A DNA stretch of 64,000 nt from Azadirachta indica (Eukaryota; Streptophyta; Magnoliopsida; Sapindales; Meliaceae), in assembly GCA_022749755.1 (NCBI GenBank), contig CM040451.1:9747871-9811870 (forward strand), in the 5' to 3' direction. The position numbers and the translations under genes are program-made. Positions 14,251 through 26,283 of this stretch are shown piece by piece. Within the stretch, counting starts at the first letter, position 1; every line of letters begins with the position of its first letter. The notes beneath the pieces were generated by a model. The model was not told the origin of the DNA and made no database searches. It was given only the letters and a program-made list of their open reading frames with translations.

Positions 14251-14616
14251 AATGGAATTAATTTCATTTCGGAATCATGTGTAATCAATCTTAATTATAT
14301 ATCTTCAACCATTTGACTATATGAGAAAGCAAACCTGATGAACATAGTTCAAACCCAGATAATGAGATCAACACCAGGTTACTCTAGCAGAAATCAAATA
14401 GATTCATTACTTTTGTTGGCTCCGGGTCAAATCATACCTTCCCTGATTGGTAATTATACTTCAAAAATTCAAACGTTGATAATACTTTTATTATTTTTAT
14501 TATTTATTTATTATATCTTGGAGAATGATAGCTTGACCATTGAGATTGATTGAACAGCATGAAATATAAGTCAAAGTGATTAAACATGAAATGAAATGAA
14601 ACGTAACTTGAATGAA

Positions 14617-14647
<31 letters not shown>

Positions 14648-15900
14648 TATATATGAATATTGAATATTGGTAAGTATGTCGTCTGGTCTCAACTGCAGTA
14701 GCAATGACATGATATAATCTTGTATTTTCCTGCTCTAAAGTCAAAAAACAAAACCCAAATAAATAAATAAATAAATAAAAAGTGGCGTAGTCGTATAAAT
14801 CAATATATATTTCCAATATATGCGACCAAATACGTCCCTTGAGACAACTCCTAGGGGCCATATGTTTAAGAAATATAGCTGGATATCACACAAATCCAGC
14901 TTCGATCAGCTGACACATGCATTGACATTCATAAGTTAGAAGCCAAAATTGCCTTGTTTTAGACAAGATTTTCATAGAATTCCTCTCAAAAGTACAAAAG
15001 AAAAAAAGAATGAAATTACCTATGTAACCAGTTTTATTATTTTGTACTGTTGTATTTACTGCATAAATCACCAGCAGATGTTATTAATCACTGATTCGAA
15101 ATCTAGATACGTTGTATGAATGAATATATTAATTGCTTTTATGTGTGCAACTTTAATGATATGATTTGTATGGCAATAAAATGATTAGCTTTGTTTTGTG
15201 AATGGAAGGATATTTGGTATATAATTGGTGAGCATGTCGTTTTCGATCCAACGGTCTGATGACCCCGAGAAGTCTGGCCAATGAGGTCCCACTGAATAAT
15301 GAGCTAATTAATAATGAACTTTTTTCATTCATTAATTGAAATGAAATGAGCCCATCATATCAAAAATCAAATTATAGTGTTCAATTTATTTTCCGGCTTA
15401 AAGTCCCATCAAGCTTAGGTACCAAATCGGGCGGCTGTCTTATCATGGCACTCGGATTCCCCATCACATTGACACATACCCGGCCCTCCCTATTTGTCAT
15501 TAACAATCGCATCATAATTCAATATAATAATTTTTAATCGTACTTGAAAATTCTTAATAGTATGTAAATAGTATTAGAGAATAGAATCATTGGAGAGAAC
15601 ATGTTTTGATCCTCTTTCTTCTTGTTTTAGATAATAGTTATAGTTCATCGGATCTTATGCTGAGGAAAAAATTAAATAAAAAAAGAAGGGGAAAAAAGTG
15701 CATATACCTCATGAAAAACGAAAGCAAGTAAAATTAAAAAGATTCTTAACAAAAAGACATGCAATCAACTTTGTCTCCAAAGTCCAAAACGTGGAATAGG
15801 AACCGCCATATAATGTTTTCATCGACAGAAAACAAACTTGATGTCCCAACCCTTTCCTCTCTGTCTCTGTCTATCCCACAAAGTTTACAATCTAACATAT
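14251..15900. other. Intergenic, upstream of the gibberellin 2-oxidase gene
   Basis: No coding exon is visible. It includes a long TA tract at 14618-14654 and an AAAT repeat near 14757-14778. The last part is the likely promoter of the gibberellin 2-oxidase gene. Confidence 0.55.
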
Positions 15901-15902
15901 TC

Positions 15903-15956
15903 TCATCATCATCATCATCATCATCTTCTTCTTCTTCTTCTTTTTTTTCTTCTTGC
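15903..15956 (+). repeat. (ATC)n / (TCT)n tract in the gibberellin 2-oxidase leader
   Basis: A trinucleotide ATC run passes into TCT repeats and a T run, ending TTCTTGCAG twelve bases before the ATG. CT-rich leaders are common in plants. The TTCTTGCAG also resembles a splice acceptor, so a leader intron is possible. Confidence 0.85.
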
Positions 15957-15967
15957 AGCCATTAAAC

Positions 15968-18692
15968 ATGGACTCGGACCCACCATTTCTCCAATCTTAC
16001 AAGACCATCATCGACAATACCATTAAAGAGACCTCCAACACCTTTGACAATGAGTTTGTTATTGTTGAGGAATGTGAGCTTCCGTTGATCGATCTCAGTC
16101 GTTTATTAAGTGGTGAAGCATCTGAGACAGAAGAGTGCAAGAAACAGATAGCTAGGGCTTCCCAGGAATGGGGTTTCTTTCAAGTTATTAATCATGGGAT
16201 TTCACGAGATATATTGGAGAAGATGCGAAATGAGCAAGTGAAAGTTTTCAAGCAATCTTTTGATAAGAAGAGCAAAGAAGACAAGTTCATGAATTTCCCA
16301 GCTGGTAGTTACCGTTGGGGAACTCCAACAGCAACATGTCTCAAGCAGTTATCATGGTCCGAAGCTTTTCACATTCCTATGACCGCTATCTCTGCTGGTT
16401 CTGCTGGTTTCGGTAGTCTCAGGTATTTTTACAATGCTTCAAGCTTATTTATTTATGTTTCGTATGTTATTATTATTATTGCAGATTTTCCCTATATTAT
16501 TTTTTTGTTTTTCTATTTTTATTTTATTTTCATGGCCATCTGTCTGCTCCCACCATTTCCTTTTCCTCGAGATAAGGGAGAGTAAGAGAGGGTAGAAAGC
16601 TGTATCACATGACATAAAAGTATTAATACATAGGAGAATATATAAGAGTCAATTGGATTCGTTATTGACCAATTGATTATTAACTCATACTTTCTTAAGG
16701 AATTAATTAATGGCTGATTCTATTCTATGTGCTTTTATGTTCATGTGGTGAGACATTTTAAAAATTAAATTTCAGTGAAACCTGTTTCTAGTTCTAGATT
16801 TGCTACTTTAGTGTATGTTGAAAAAGTCAAACCCCCATCAGTAACTACTATTTAATGCATGTGAGCATGTGATGTTAGTCAATAGAAAACCCTAATTTTT
16901 TAATTTTAACAAGAAAATATGCTGAGTGTCTCAATATAAAATTTGTTGCTTGTCAAGCAAGAATAGACCAGTATGCATTGAGCATGTGATGAAATGATTT
17001 TCATATTAAGTACCAAAATAGAAAGTATATATATTAATAAGAGGAAAAAGTTTTGAAACCTGAACTAAATTCATATTTGTCATTGACTAATGCCTGTGTA
17101 ATCTGTTGAATAACTTCATTAATTCCAAGATCATTCCAATTTTCCTTGTCAATTACTTCATATATATAATGTGAACTGATAACCTAGACTTGTTTTTCCC
17201 CTCTCTATGGACCAATCATATATTCTTCTTTTGTATACAGGGTTTATATTTTTCTTTTAGATATATATGATCTAAAACCACACAAAAAGAAGGATATGCC
17301 AAAGTTATCGACCTGGTCACCACATCAATGATATGGCTAGTTTTTGTTTAACTTTTGAATGTTAGGAATCACAGCTTTCAAGTTAAGCAGCTTCTTGTGA
17401 TAAACATACAGTGCCTTTCTAGTCTCATAGTCTAGCATGTGCTATGTTTCATGAAATTTGTGGAAGTTTGTTCTCAAATTTGCTTTTCCATTTATGAGAG
17501 GGAGAAAGAATCTCCCAGAAAGCAATTTACTTTTGCTTTCTCTGTGGTAGTTCGTTTTAACTCTTAACACTGCAATGCTTACTGGTTCTGCAAACTTACC
17601 ATATATCAAATCATGTACGAAACTTGCATGCATGGATATGGCTCTCTCTCACGTGAATGTAAAAAATTTATGAGCTGGAAGTCAGGGCTACACAGTCCGA
17701 CAGCTTAAGTGAGCTTGATGTGGCCTCAAATGGGTCCCTGTTTTGGTGATTATTGATTCTAAATCGGACCCATTTCTGATTTCCCCACATACATGCAGCT
17801 TTTTCTAGCAGCTTTTCTAGTGTTTTCTTAAGAAAATAGCTGAATTGTGTTAGTGTATTCACTACCCATTGCCAGATAGTCTACCATAACGTTGATATAT
17901 TTACATAAATGCTATAGTTTTTAGTTTTAATTAAGTTTTAAAACATTAGGCATCTAATAGTGATTTCATTAGTAGTGTTTGGATGAACTCATCACCGCGG
18001 TAATCTTCAGTTTATTGTCTCTTCTCAAGTCAGTTTCCTTTTGTATGCGTATACAGTTCAACAATGGAACTGTTTGCTACAACAGTTGCAGGTCTTGCAC
18101 AAAAATTGGCTGAAATCTTAGCAGAGAAACTGGGTCACAAATCAACTTTCTTTCAAGAAAATTGCTTGCCCAGCACTTGCTACCTTCGAATGAATCGATA
18201 CCCACCATGCCCTATCCCTCTACAGATACATGGACTAATGCCGCACACTGATAGTGACTTCCTCACTATCTTGCACCAAGATGAAGTTGGAGGATTGCAA
18301 TTAGTGAAAGATGGGAAATGGATTGCAGTTAAACCTAACCCTGAAGCTCTCATTATCAACATCGGAGACTTATTCCAGGTAATTATTTTGTCTACCTTAA
18401 TTAACATTTACATCTCTTCAGTTATTCAGCAGCTGCAAATTTGTGACATTAATTTTAGGCTTGGAGCAACGACGTTTACAAGAGTGTGCAGCACCGCGTT
18501 GTTACGAATCCATCAGAGGAGAGGTTTTCCATTGCATATTTTTTGTGCCCTTCATATGACACTGTGATACAGAATTCTGAGCCTTCTGTATATAGAAAGT
18601 TCAGCTTTAGAGAATTCAGACAGCAGGTTCAGGAGGATGTGCAAAAGTTGGGTCACAAAGTAGGGCTCCCCAGATTTCTTCTAAGCCATTAA
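15968..18692 (+). CDS. GA2OX8: Gibberellin 2-beta-dioxygenase, C20 type (GA2ox8-like)
   Basis: A soluble 2-oxoglutarate and Fe(II)-dependent dioxygenase that inactivates gibberellins by 2-beta hydroxylation; this clade is known to act on C20 precursors. Exons: 15968-16422, 18057-18378 and 18459-18692, with phases closing to 336 residues, the usual length. The N-terminal DIOX_N region contains QEWGFFQVINHGIS. Catalytic residues are all present: H215 and D217 in MPHTDSDFLTIL, H271 in SVQHRVVTN, and the 2-oxoglutarate arginine R281 with S283 in RFSIAYF. Intron 1 is about 1.6 kb. I used the ATG at 15968, which gives MDSDPPFLQ; an upstream in-frame ATG adds only five residues and falls at the possible acceptor. 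Assignment to the GA2ox7/8 branch rests on length and motifs such as GLMPHTDSDFLTILHQD. The gene looks intact. Confidence 0.93.
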
Positions 18693-19773
18693 ATGAATGA
18701 ATGTTGCTGCATGGATCCATGAATCAACTAGGTTCATTAATATATCTGTTCCTTGCCAAAATAGAAGGTTATTTGTTAGGTAGTTAGTTAAAGAATATAA
18801 ATGATATAGGCTTAATTAGTTCATCAATTAAGAAATGTAAAATTGTTATATAGAACTTTCAGCATCTTTAAATGCTGACTAATTTTGTGTGATTCAATAT
18901 AATAATATATATCCTTTTGTCTTTTACCTTTTTTTTTTCATCTCTTGCAAGTTTCGTAATTGATTTATTAATGAGATTGTAGTGTAGAAATTTGCCTCCA
19001 AGTATCAATCTACACTAGTAACTTTTACAATTATACTATATTACAAATTTATATACAAACTCTTTTAATATACATAAATTTTATAATGTGACAATAATGT
19101 ACAATTATCACATTAATTTGTATGAAAAAAAATATAAATTTGATAAATAAAAAAATATTTAAGACATGTAATTGAAAAAAAAAAAATTAAGTTCATTTTG
19201 TAATTTTTTAGACTTGTAAGAATCTATTATAATTCAGAGAGTAGGCATTAATTTGTATTTTTACGTAATTGAAGTGAGATTAAGGCATGTGATAACCTAA
19301 ATTGAAAATAAAATAATATCAACATGATAAATAAGTTAGGACTAATAATATGGTACCTTAACCAAGGGCATCACTATTTGAAAGAGGATATGATTATGAT
19401 GAGTGGACGTGGAGCTGACCACAATGCATTGGGCACACATTTTGGTTTCGGTCCATTTAAATGGGCCGGGCCATGGGTGTAAGCCCAATTATAGTACTGT
19501 GTAGGTATATATATCTCCTTTTTTTAATACTTTAACATTTTTTTGAAAAATAATTTTAATGAACAGTTTTATCGAAAAATATTTTCTACAGATAATTTTA
19601 AACCAATTTCATCTAACCATATTCGCACTTAGAATTAGGAATGTAGTGCATTTCATTAATATTTTACGTTATATTTAAAATTAAAATATATAAGTATGAA
19701 ATTTTGATTGCTTTGCCGAAACAAAATCAATGTAACGATAAAAATCTGCAGTTGAGAAATAAAAATCAGAAAA
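18693..19773. other. Intergenic between GA2ox8 and RP1
   Basis: 3' flank of the gibberellin oxidase and promoter side of the PPDK regulatory protein gene. AT-rich, with A and T runs. No coding exon seen. Confidence 0.6.
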
Positions 19774-21829
19774 ATGATTGCTTGTTTAAGCTCCAGCGTT
19801 CCGAACCTCCCCTCTACACCAAACGCCACCAACCAAACCACCTCCGAGTCTGACTCCCAGCCCCAGGTTCGGAAACTGAAGAGCAGTCCTCAACTGAACC
19901 GCTGGTCGAGGGCTCGCGCTTTACGATCAGGCCGCAAATTAGACCGGTCGGGGTACCGGTCCACCCAGTCGGTTGTTAGTGGAAAATCTTCTTCGGTTGA
20001 TTTTGAAGTTAGAGAGAGCGTTTCCTTAGAGCGTGAAGGAAGAAGTGACAAAGATGATGAAGTCGAGCAGACGGAGGGGAAGTCCATTTACATGGTCTCT
20101 GACGGCACTGGATGGACGGCGGAACACTCCGTTAACGCTGCACTGGGGCAGTTTGAGCACTGCTTGGTCGACCGGAACTGTGCAGTAAATACCCATCTGT
20201 TCTCAGGGGTATGATTGTCTTTTAACGCCCTTTTCTCTATGGACAGATAATACCGTTAGAATTATTAACTTGGCCTTGTTTGATTGCAATCTGCTTAGTA
20301 TTCTTTATTGCATAAATATCTAAAAGCACTTGTGAAAGTGCCCATTTATTAGTGCTGTTGTAGAAAGCACTTTTTAAGTGCTTCTCAATCCTATCAACTG
20401 CTTCTTGAACATCCCTTATCAAGTGCTACTCTAAAACGTACTCTTAAGTGCTCTTTTATTAATCCCTTAAAAGCACTTTTGTCTAATTATGCCAAATACT
20501 AAAAGATATTCACAACCACTTTTTACCATTTGCAAATGCTTTTGCTGGTGCTAGAAAGCCCCTTCAAGTGCACCATTAACAGAATTAGGATTTGTTTTGG
20601 AAATTGGGATTGATGTGGTATGGCTTTTAAACCATAGTTGTTTCTGTTGTGAGATGAAATCGTTAAATGCAAATAATACAAAGTAGTGATTACTTAACAT
20701 TTAAATAATGAGACATAAGTACCAAATATACCCTTATAATCCTAAAAGTCAATTAAAAATCTCATAACAAAAAGTTAGTGGTGTTGTTTTTTATGAGATT
20801 ACATAATATATACAAATTGTTTTGATGCGGGCCTTCGATTATCTTGAAATGCTTAATCTGTTTTGTTAGAATCTGGCTTGTTTTGCTTTTATGGTGAAAT
20901 CTAAATGTGATCGGTTGTAGTACTCACATTGTTTCATCAATTTCCACACTTATCAGATTGAAGATGCTGAGCAGTTAATGGAGGTAATAAAGCAAGCAGC
21001 CAAGGAAAGGGCAATGCTTGTCTACACTTTAGCTGATCCTTCCATGGCGGAGTCTGCCAAAAAAGCCTGCAAGGTTTGGGGTATACCATCCACTGACATA
21101 TTGGGACCAATTACTGAGGCAATAGCATCTCATCTAGGAGTCTCTCCTTCTGGCCTTCCTCGTGGTGCTGCTGGCCGAAATTTTCCTCTTAGTGATGACT
21201 ACTTTCGACGCATTGAAGCAATTGAATTTACCATCAAGCAAGATGACGGAGCCCTACCAGAAAATTTGCAAAAGGCTGACATTATTCTAACAGGTGTTTC
21301 TCGTACTGGAAAAACACCATTATCAATTTATTTGGCACAGAAGGGATACAAAGTGGCAAATGTGCCAATTGTAATGGGTGTAGCATTGCCAAAGAGTCTT
21401 TTTCAGGTGGACCCAGAAAAGGTTTTTGGTTTGACAATAAATCCTATAGTCCTGCAAACAATCAGAAAAGCGAGAGCTAAGAGTCTGGGGTTCAGGGAAG
21501 AAATAAGGAGCAATTATTCTGAGATGGATTATGTTAGACAGGAGTTAGAATTTGCTGGCAGGACTTTTATACAAAATCCTATTTGGCCAGTAATTGGTGA
21601 GACAACTCAATTTTCATGTGTTCGTTTATTTACCTGTGATTATACGGTTCCAAAAACGTTCATTTTTCAGCTTATTGAAGCTTAGGTGCATAGGAATAAA
21701 ATTGTAAGTTTTTTGGTTACTGCAGAAGTGACGGGCAAAGCAATTGAGGAAACTGCTGCAGTTGTATTGAGACTTTATCATGATCGGAAAAACAGGTGCT
21801 TAATGCCACGAATCTCAAAACGCTACTAG
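19774..21829 (+). CDS. RP1: Pyruvate, phosphate dikinase regulatory protein (bifunctional kinase/phosphorylase)
   Basis: Chloroplast enzyme family that inactivates PPDK by ADP-dependent threonine phosphorylation and reactivates it by Pi-dependent dephosphorylation. Exons: 19774-20208, 20957-21596 and 21726-21829, phases closing to 392 residues, close to the Arabidopsis protein. The N-terminal 90 or so residues are Ser/Arg-rich and poorly conserved, as in a plastid transit peptide. The DUF299 core begins near [15 protein letters not shown]. The nucleotide-binding loop [11 protein letters not shown] starts at about residue 258. The C terminus, LMPRISKRY, comes from the short third exon, whose acceptor (TTACTGCAG) restores the frame. 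Without that splice the second exon would read on to a stop near 21685. Intron 1 carries a repeat-rich insertion described separately. Confidence 0.95.
20310..20600. mobile_element. Possible MITE in RP1 intron 1, rich in AGTGCT/AGCACT motifs
   Basis: Within about 160 bases the hexamer AGTGCT or its complement AGCACT occurs seven times in both orientations, for example AAAGCACTTTTTAAGTGCTT near 20367. Dense, mixed-orientation subterminal motifs are typical of hAT-type miniature elements. I could not define terminal repeats or a target-site duplication. Confidence 0.4.
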
Positions 21830-24342
21830 AAGAGGTAAAGTTCTCATTCGTATGTACGAAGGTTGAATTACTTAGATGTTTAAGTTAAGTAGCATCAAAA
21901 CTTTTTTTGTCTTGTCAAAACGTATATCAAATTTTTTACGATTGTAAATTCTGGAAAATATAATGGAATACAGCCAAGTGTATGCTTGCTTAATTTTCTT
22001 CATGATTCTGTTCTTATTTCCTTTTCTTTTTTGACCTTTTCTTTTATGAATGATACGCTTACAATAGTTGAAAGAAGCACTATAGCTGCTTCTGTAGAAG
22101 TCTCCCTTTCTTATGTCTTTATCACATGAAAGGATAAACTAGTTACCGAATAGTCATAAACCTATTGAGTTATTGAGGTGAAAATAGATTTCTGCCTATA
22201 TCATCCATCATGGTTACTTTAAGAGCTGTCATCATTTTGGTAACCTTTCATAAGAATTTCTATGGAAAAAAAAAAAAGAGAAAAAAAGAAAAAGAATCTA
22301 ACATTTGTCTTACTGTATGATTGGATGGTGATAGCTCTCTACTGTACTTTGCTGGATCTCTCTTCTCATGTCTACATGAGTCTCTCTGGACAATTGATTC
22401 TGTTAGATTTATAAATTACATGTTATGAGAGCAACGTGGAATTGCAAAATGAAATAAAGAAACAGAATGCAAGATTAAACTGGTGCCAAATGGCTTGGAA
22501 GAATGTTACGATTGGTGAACCTGTGGTGAAAGTCTGTGGAGTACGTTCCTAATGTTAGAAGATTTGATTATGAGCAGTTTTTAATCACGTTCCAAGAAGA
22601 AAATCTAAATGTTCAATTCATTTAGAAGAAAGTGATAATCGCACTTGTATTATGAGCTTACATTTAAAAAAAAAAAAAAAATCTGAGAATGAACCAAACT
22701 TGCAAGTTTGTGGTTGGTGAATCTATGGGGAAAGTCCGTGGAGTGGGTTTCTAATGCTTGTGTAAAAAGTCATTGCGATCTTTAATTGTTAATGGTGTTC
22801 AAAGAAGAAAATCTTAATGCTGTACTTGTTAGAAGAAAAATAAAACTTGCATTTTAATTGTGGACTTACAGGTAGAAATTAATGACAGAAAGAAACATTA
22901 AGCTAATCTTTGCGCTCTTAAAAATTTGTAGTTGGTGAAAGTATTGTGAAAGTCCAAGGGTGGGTTTCTAAATTGAAAGTGAGATAGGAACGTTTTAGCA
23001 GGATCATTCTCCATCCAATGGTGGTTGTACGCCTGTACCTCAGTCTTCGGTTCAGGCTCCCTGAGAGCTTGAAAAAGCCTGTTCATTTAGCTGCCCTTAA
23101 GAGGTTGAAGAAACCTCGTCACCTGCCACTTAATTACTAGTTCTATTAACAAGTTTATGTGTTAGTTCATTTTATGGTTAAAAAGGGTTGAATATCGTGG
23201 ATTCAGGTGTGGTACTTGTGAGGGCTCGAACCAAAACTTTCCACTGGTCTGTGTTGCGTGAATTCTCCTCTAATTTAGTCTAGTGAGAATAGAAACCATT
23301 GAAAAGTTATTTTCACCCATAATCCCAAGTGAAACTTGTGTAGAAAATAAGATAACGAGTTGTCTAAATAAGATATGACATCTGACTACCATGTTAGTAA
23401 TCAAATAAAATATAAAATGTGTCTTTTGTGGGATTTAAAGAACAAGCTTTTCATTGTTTGTGATGAAACACTACATCTGTTCGCCCATGGTTAAGTCTGC
23501 CTTTTTGCATGTGAATGGTATTTAACTTTTTGATGTTCAAGGGAAATCTAAGCCGTTTCTTGAATTGAAAGTTGCTACGTGAACTAACCTGAGCTTTGAG
23601 TCTACTCAACGGCAGGCATGGTAGGCATAATGAGTTAGAAGCAGTTATGGGTGTATTCGTAGACATTCCTTTATTCCTCAGAGCCACTATAGTCCATAGG
23701 ACTGCAAGTGTTTGGTATAGGAAGGAAAAGCTTAAAGTGCGCATGCATTTGTGCACACACGCAAATACTTTATTAACTGAATATCTCTTACTTGTGCACA
23801 TTCCCTTGCTCACATGAAAACCACAAACAACAACAAAAAGGGGCCACTAAGGTAGCTTGCTAAAAAAGAGGATATGGTATGGGAAAGGGAAAAGGTAGTA
23901 AAATACAGCAAAAAGTAACGTTATGATCTTCCATTAAATTGTGGAGAAAGCACTAGAAAACACAATCACGTAAACACATCACGTTTTTCTGATCTCTGCA
24001 ATAACATATAATTAAAGAAGATTCCTCCTCTTTGTCATAGTGAAGTTAGTGCCTGTCTTCATCTCTGAAATCTTAAAAGAGAGCCTGAAAAAGGACTGCT
24101 GAGCTTGTAGAATTGTTAATGGAAGGTTGGTTAGCTTTGCCGACCTCTAGTTTATATTCTTCTGCTTTCTTTTTGTCGGGCATTTTTGCCGCTAAACTTC
24201 TTCAAAAGGGGAGAATACTTACAAAAAGAACCTCCACCATTAGCTAATCAAATTCATGTCTCTTTCTGTCTTGCATTCAACACCATGTAGTGGCCATTGC
24301 AGTTTTAATATTATGATACCCAGGTACTTATCATCAACTCTC
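21830..24342. other. Intergenic between RP1 and the small membrane-protein gene
   Basis: The two neighbouring genes converge here. Short open frames show no family features. The region contains the degenerate tandem repeat at about 22505-22985 and a purine-rich run near 22266-22296. Confidence 0.55.
22505..22985. repeat. Three diverged tandem copies of a unit of about 200 bp
   Basis: The phrase TTGGTGAA followed by a block like GTGAAAGTC.GTGGAGT.GGTTTCTAA recurs at about 22512, 22714 and 22932, spacings 202 and 218. The first two units also share a later block (AAGAAGAAAATCT, then GCACTTGTAT or GTACTTGTTAG). The third is truncated. I could not match the unit to a known family. Confidence 0.7.
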
Positions 24343-26283
24343 CTAATCAAAATTATTTGCATTGGCACTGCTCTTTATTGATAGTGTGAAGTAGATCAGC
24401 AGAATTGTGCCCATGCTCGACCTGTCATAAACAAATATAAGACAATTTATATAATGTTTCAGATTTAGTATGAAATTATGTTGCTAACAAGATTGCTTTT
24501 CTAATAGTTTTTTAAGTATGGTAAACCTACAAGGTGGCAAAGAAGAAAAGAACCCTTTTGGGATCAAGAACCCATGTTGAAGAAGAGCGCTTGAAATTGA
24601 AACTGTTTCTCTTCACAGCAGCTCTGCTATCCGGGGTGCTGATGATGTTGCCGGTTGTGATAGTAATCTGATGATGAACATGAGGGCCGCTTGATTGATC
24701 CGTGGACCCTACAGCGGCCACAGCTGGCTTTTCAGGCTTGCTAGGACCTACAAGAACAGTAGCGTTTTAATAAATCCATACCGAATATGCACACAATAAG
24801 TATTCCCCTAGCAAACACTGCACCACCAAATTTCTTATCATGTAAAGCAAACAGCACATGCTTCCAAGAAAAAGGTCCAACAATCAAATGGATGATATTC
24901 TGCAACCATACCCTTTACCAAGCTAGTAATGCAACAAAACCCAAGTTCCAAATTCATTTTCTTAGTCACCCAAGTTGACCCAGATGTTTGGTAACATTTC
25001 ATTTTCACAACCGTAAGATTACCAACTTCTTTGACCCCATATCAATTGCAGAATGATTATTAAACCCAACAAATGGATCAACTAATTCATGTATAATAAC
25101 ACTAATCATATTGAGATTCCAGGCATCGTGGCTCAAGATGATTGGGCACACCCAGCTCAATCAGAGACTAGTACAGGTTGGACATAAAATATTTGTAATT
25201 TAGCATACATGAGGCAAACAAAAGAAGTGAGGCCAAACTTTAATTTATTCTCAACAATTGTTTGCATCTGCATCAACGTCTTTCTCGCAAATAGGGACCA
25301 ACGGTCCATAAAAGGTCAAATAAAATGAAAGCATTTGGCAACCGGCCAAGTTGATCAGAGCAATCAAAACGGTCTAAATACATCTACTAGTCTGAAATTC
25401 TTTTAATGCTCTCTTTGGGCAGATTGTATCTCTATTCTAGTGAATGATATTAATCGGAATCATGGTAATAACAACAATGACAACATTGACGACAAAAATT
25501 TATGGGTTGAATTTGTATTTCTAATGAATGAAGAAGGTGTTACCTGTTGCAGCTATGGTGTCTTTGTCATTGGCAACGGAATTAGTCTTCTTCTCGGCGG
25601 GGGCAGGGGCGGCGCCGCCACTACGCAGAGATCCTTTCCTCGATAGGTTCCTCTGCATCTTTTGCATAAAATAAATAAAAAATAAGTTGACGTCAAATCA
25701 AACGCCCATCATCATCATCAATACAAGATGGAGAAATATATAGAAAAGAGAATAATGAATAATAGAAAATAAAAAAAAAAAAAAAAGAAAAAGAGAGGAT
25801 AACCATGCTTGAGAAAAAGGAAGACAATGGATTGAATTGCCTGCAAAGCTAATAACGTGTTATCTCAAAAGTTTAAAAAATAAAAAAATCATTTTGTCTG
25901 TTTCAAGACTGCCATTATTAATTAAAATCAAACTTGTGATTGACAACGAAAATCATAAAAGGAATTTTTGCAACACAGATTTTGTGCATGTAATCTTTGA
26001 ATTTATTATTTGCATTCCACCCAAACACAGAATTTTCCCAGAAAGAAATTAAACAAAAAGCAAACGATGAACTCCTAAGAAAAGAAAGGGAAATTACCGT
26101 GATTCTTGAATTTGCAGTAATATCTTTATTAGCAGCTCCATGAGAGAAGGTCTCCATGTCAATAACAAAATTATCAGATTTCTTTGCTGCGCTGTACTGA
26201 AAGCCGTTTAGATGATCCAAAAGCGTAATCTTTTGCGTGCTTGCATTTTCTTTCAATCCACAAGCTCCGCAAGAAGATGCCAT
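24343..26283 (-). CDS. Small single-pass membrane protein of unknown function
   Basis: I do not recognise a named family. Exons: 26098-26283, 25544-25658, 24531-24747 and 24343-24421; the GT/AG borders and phases close to 198 residues. It starts MASSCGACGLKENAS. A low-complexity middle follows (RKGSLRSGGAAPAPAEKK), then VHHQITITTGN. The C terminus carries a hydrophobic segment, about residues 168-189 (VLFFFATLSSMGTILLIYF), followed by a short polar tail ending NNFD. The fourth exon is needed to complete this membrane segment. The layout suggests a tail-anchored or type II protein, which is inference. The splice into exon 2 (CAAAAG before ATGCAGAGG) is the weakest border; exon 2 has in-frame ATGs of its own that could be alternative starts. 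No lesions seen. Confidence 0.75.
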
